6,777 nucleotides of DNA from NCBI GenBank assembly GCA_947454695.1, contig CANGMW010000139.1:1-6777 (forward strand), written 5' to 3'. A model generated the notes under the pieces. It ran no database searches, was not told the origin of the DNA, and saw nothing but the letters and a program-made list of their open reading frames with translations. The position numbers and the translations under genes are program-made. Source of the stretch: Comamonadaceae bacterium (GTDB taxonomy: Bacteria > Pseudomonadota > Gammaproteobacteria > Burkholderiales > Burkholderiaceae_C). Shown here one piece after another: positions 5,692 to 6,777 of the stretch; the first letter of the stretch is position 1, and every line of letters begins with the position of its first letter.

Positions 5692-6777
5692 TTAAGCGTG
5701 GGCTGCAGCCGCAGGAATGCTGACGTCGGTGGCACGCCCCGAAGTCGCGGTCTTGATCACGTTCCACAGCATGACGAGCATGCCGCCCAGGTAGAGCAAA
5801 CCACCGGCCAGGCGCAACATATAGAACGGGTAGGTGGCTTTGACCGACTCGACAAAGGTGTAGGTGAGCGTGCCGTCAGGGTTGATGGCGCGCCACATCA
5901 GGCCTTGCATCACACCGGCAATCCACATCGCCGCGATGTAGACCACGATACCGATAGTGGCCGTCCAGAAATGGATCTCAATGGCTTTGACGCTGTACAT
6001 TTTTTTCTGGCCGAACAGGCGCGGAATCAGGTAGTACATGGTGCCCATGGTGACCAGACCCACCCAGCCCAAAGCGCCGGAGTGCACGTGGCCCACTGTC
6101 CAGTCGGTGTAGTGCGACAAGGCATTGACCGTTTTGATGGACATCATCGGGCCTTCAAACGTGCTCATGCCGTAGAAGGACAAGGACACGATCAGGAAGC
6201 GCAGGATCGGGTCGTCACGCAGTTTGTGCCAGGCGCCCGACAGGGTCATGATGCCGTTGATCATGCCGCCCCAGCTCGGTGCCAGGAGAATGAGTGAGAA
6301 CACCATACCGACCGACTGGGTCCAGTCCGGCAGCGCGGTGTAGTGCAGGTGGTGCGGACCCGCCCACATGTAGGTAAAGATCAGGGCCCAGAAGTGCACG
6401 ATGGACAAACGGTAGCTGTACACCGGACGCTCAGCTTGTTTGGGCACGAAGTAGTACATCATGCCCAGGAAGCCCGCGGTCAGAAAAAAGCCCACCGCAT
6501 TGTGGCCGTACCACCACTGCACCATGGCGTCTTGCACACCGGCATAGGCCGAGTACGACTTCATGAGACCGGCGGGGATAGCTGCGCTGTTGACCAGGTG
6601 CAGCAAGGCCACGGCGATGATGAAGGCGCCGAAGAACCAGTTGGCCACATAGATGTGCTTGACCTTGCGGGTGCCCACGGTGCCGAAAAATACGACCGCG
6701 AACGAGACCCAGACCAAGGTGATCAGGATGTCAATCGGCCACTCGAGTTCGGCGTATTCTTTGCCGGAGGTGTAGCC
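5692..6777 (-). CDS. ccoN: cbb3-type cytochrome c oxidase catalytic subunit I CcoN, 5' end outside window
   Basis: CcoN is the haem-copper catalytic subunit that reduces oxygen to water at high affinity and pumps protons across the inner membrane. The frame is open from the right edge to the TAA at 5694-5692, giving 361 residues. The family is about 475-490, so roughly 115-130 N-terminal residues, including one low-spin haem ligand, lie beyond the window. Within the visible fragment, CuB ligands are H92 (WWYGHNAV) and H142/H143 (GPHHLHYTALPDW). Y136 sits six residues before the histidine pair, the place of the cross-linked tyrosine specific to cbb3 oxidases. H230 and H232 (VGHVHSGALG) are the expected haem b3 and haem b ligands. 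An apparent TTG start at 6717 is not the true start, because the reading frame upstream still matches CcoN (GYTSGKEYAELEWPIDI). It is the first gene of the visible ccoNOQP order; its promoter is off-window. Confidence 0.97.
   Translation of the reverse strand, partial: GYTSGKEYAELEWPIDILITLVWVSFAVVFFGTVGTRKVKHIYVANWFFGAFIIAVALLHLVNSAAIPAGLMKSYSAYAGVQDAMVQWWYGHNAVGFFLTAGFLGMMYYFVPKQAERPVYSYRLSIVHFWALIFTYMWAGPHHLHYTALPDWTQSVGMVFSLILLAPSWGGMINGIMTLSGAWHKLRDDPILRFLIVSLSFYGMSTFEGPMMSIKTVNALSHYTDWTVGHVHSGALGWVGLVTMGTMYYLIPRLFGQKKMYSVKAIEIHFWTATIGIVVYIAAMWIAGVMQGLMWRAINPDGTLTYTFVESVKATYPFYMLRLAGGLLYLGGMLVMLWNVIKTATSGRATDVSIPAAAAHA

Noticed and set aside
5683..6297. Plus-strand open frame of 204 codons
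   Set aside because: Antisense to the conserved catalytic subunit CcoN; no independent support.
6715..6717. TTG as the start of ccoN
   Set aside because: The frame continues upstream to the window edge with sequence that fits CcoN, so the real start lies outside.

Overview
The window comes from a betaproteobacterium of the order Burkholderiales, most likely a member of the Comamonadaceae (Rhodoferax/Acidovorax-like). This rests on high GC content, the close fit of the encoded proteins to that group's cbb3 oxidase subunits and FNR, and the gene order. No database search was made, so the taxonomic call is inference. It is a chromosomal-looking region devoted to microaerobic and anaerobic respiration. 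I see no mobile elements, CRISPR arrays, tRNAs or rRNAs.

Layout from left to right: (1) 1-960, minus strand: the first 320 codons of hemN, the oxygen-independent coproporphyrinogen III oxidase, cut by the left edge. (2) 961-1097: a divergent intergenic region with a perfect FNR-type palindrome (TTGAT-N4-ATCAA) and, towards fnr, an 11-bp hairpin. (3) 1098-1826, plus strand: fnr, an oxygen-sensing Crp/Fnr regulator with all four iron-sulfur cysteines. (4) 1827-1862: a 36-bp convergent gap, with a small inverted repeat spanning the fnr stop codon. (5) 1863-6777, minus strand: one tightly packed operon read from right to left, ccoN (cut by the right edge) - ccoO - ccoQ - ccoP - ccoG - fixH/ccoH - a small unnamed two-helix membrane protein with a cysteine-rich tail. 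Gaps between these genes are 9 to 24 bp.

The genes form one physiological unit. CcoN, CcoO, CcoQ and CcoP make the cbb3-type high-affinity terminal oxidase. CcoG (a membrane iron-sulfur protein linked to copper reduction) and CcoH/FixH help assemble it. FNR senses falling oxygen and is expected to activate such operons. HemN supplies protoporphyrin for the oxidase haems when the oxygen-dependent enzyme cannot work. The cco operon promoter and the usual partners ccoI and ccoS are not in this window.

Almost everything here belongs to a known system. The points worth a second look are small: the unnamed last gene of the operon with its Cys-rich C-terminus, a ten-base G/C homopolymer just before that gene's ribosome binding site, the lack of an ATG start or ribosome binding site at the apparent start of ccoG, and the fnr leader hairpin. 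I found no evidence of an undescribed large system.
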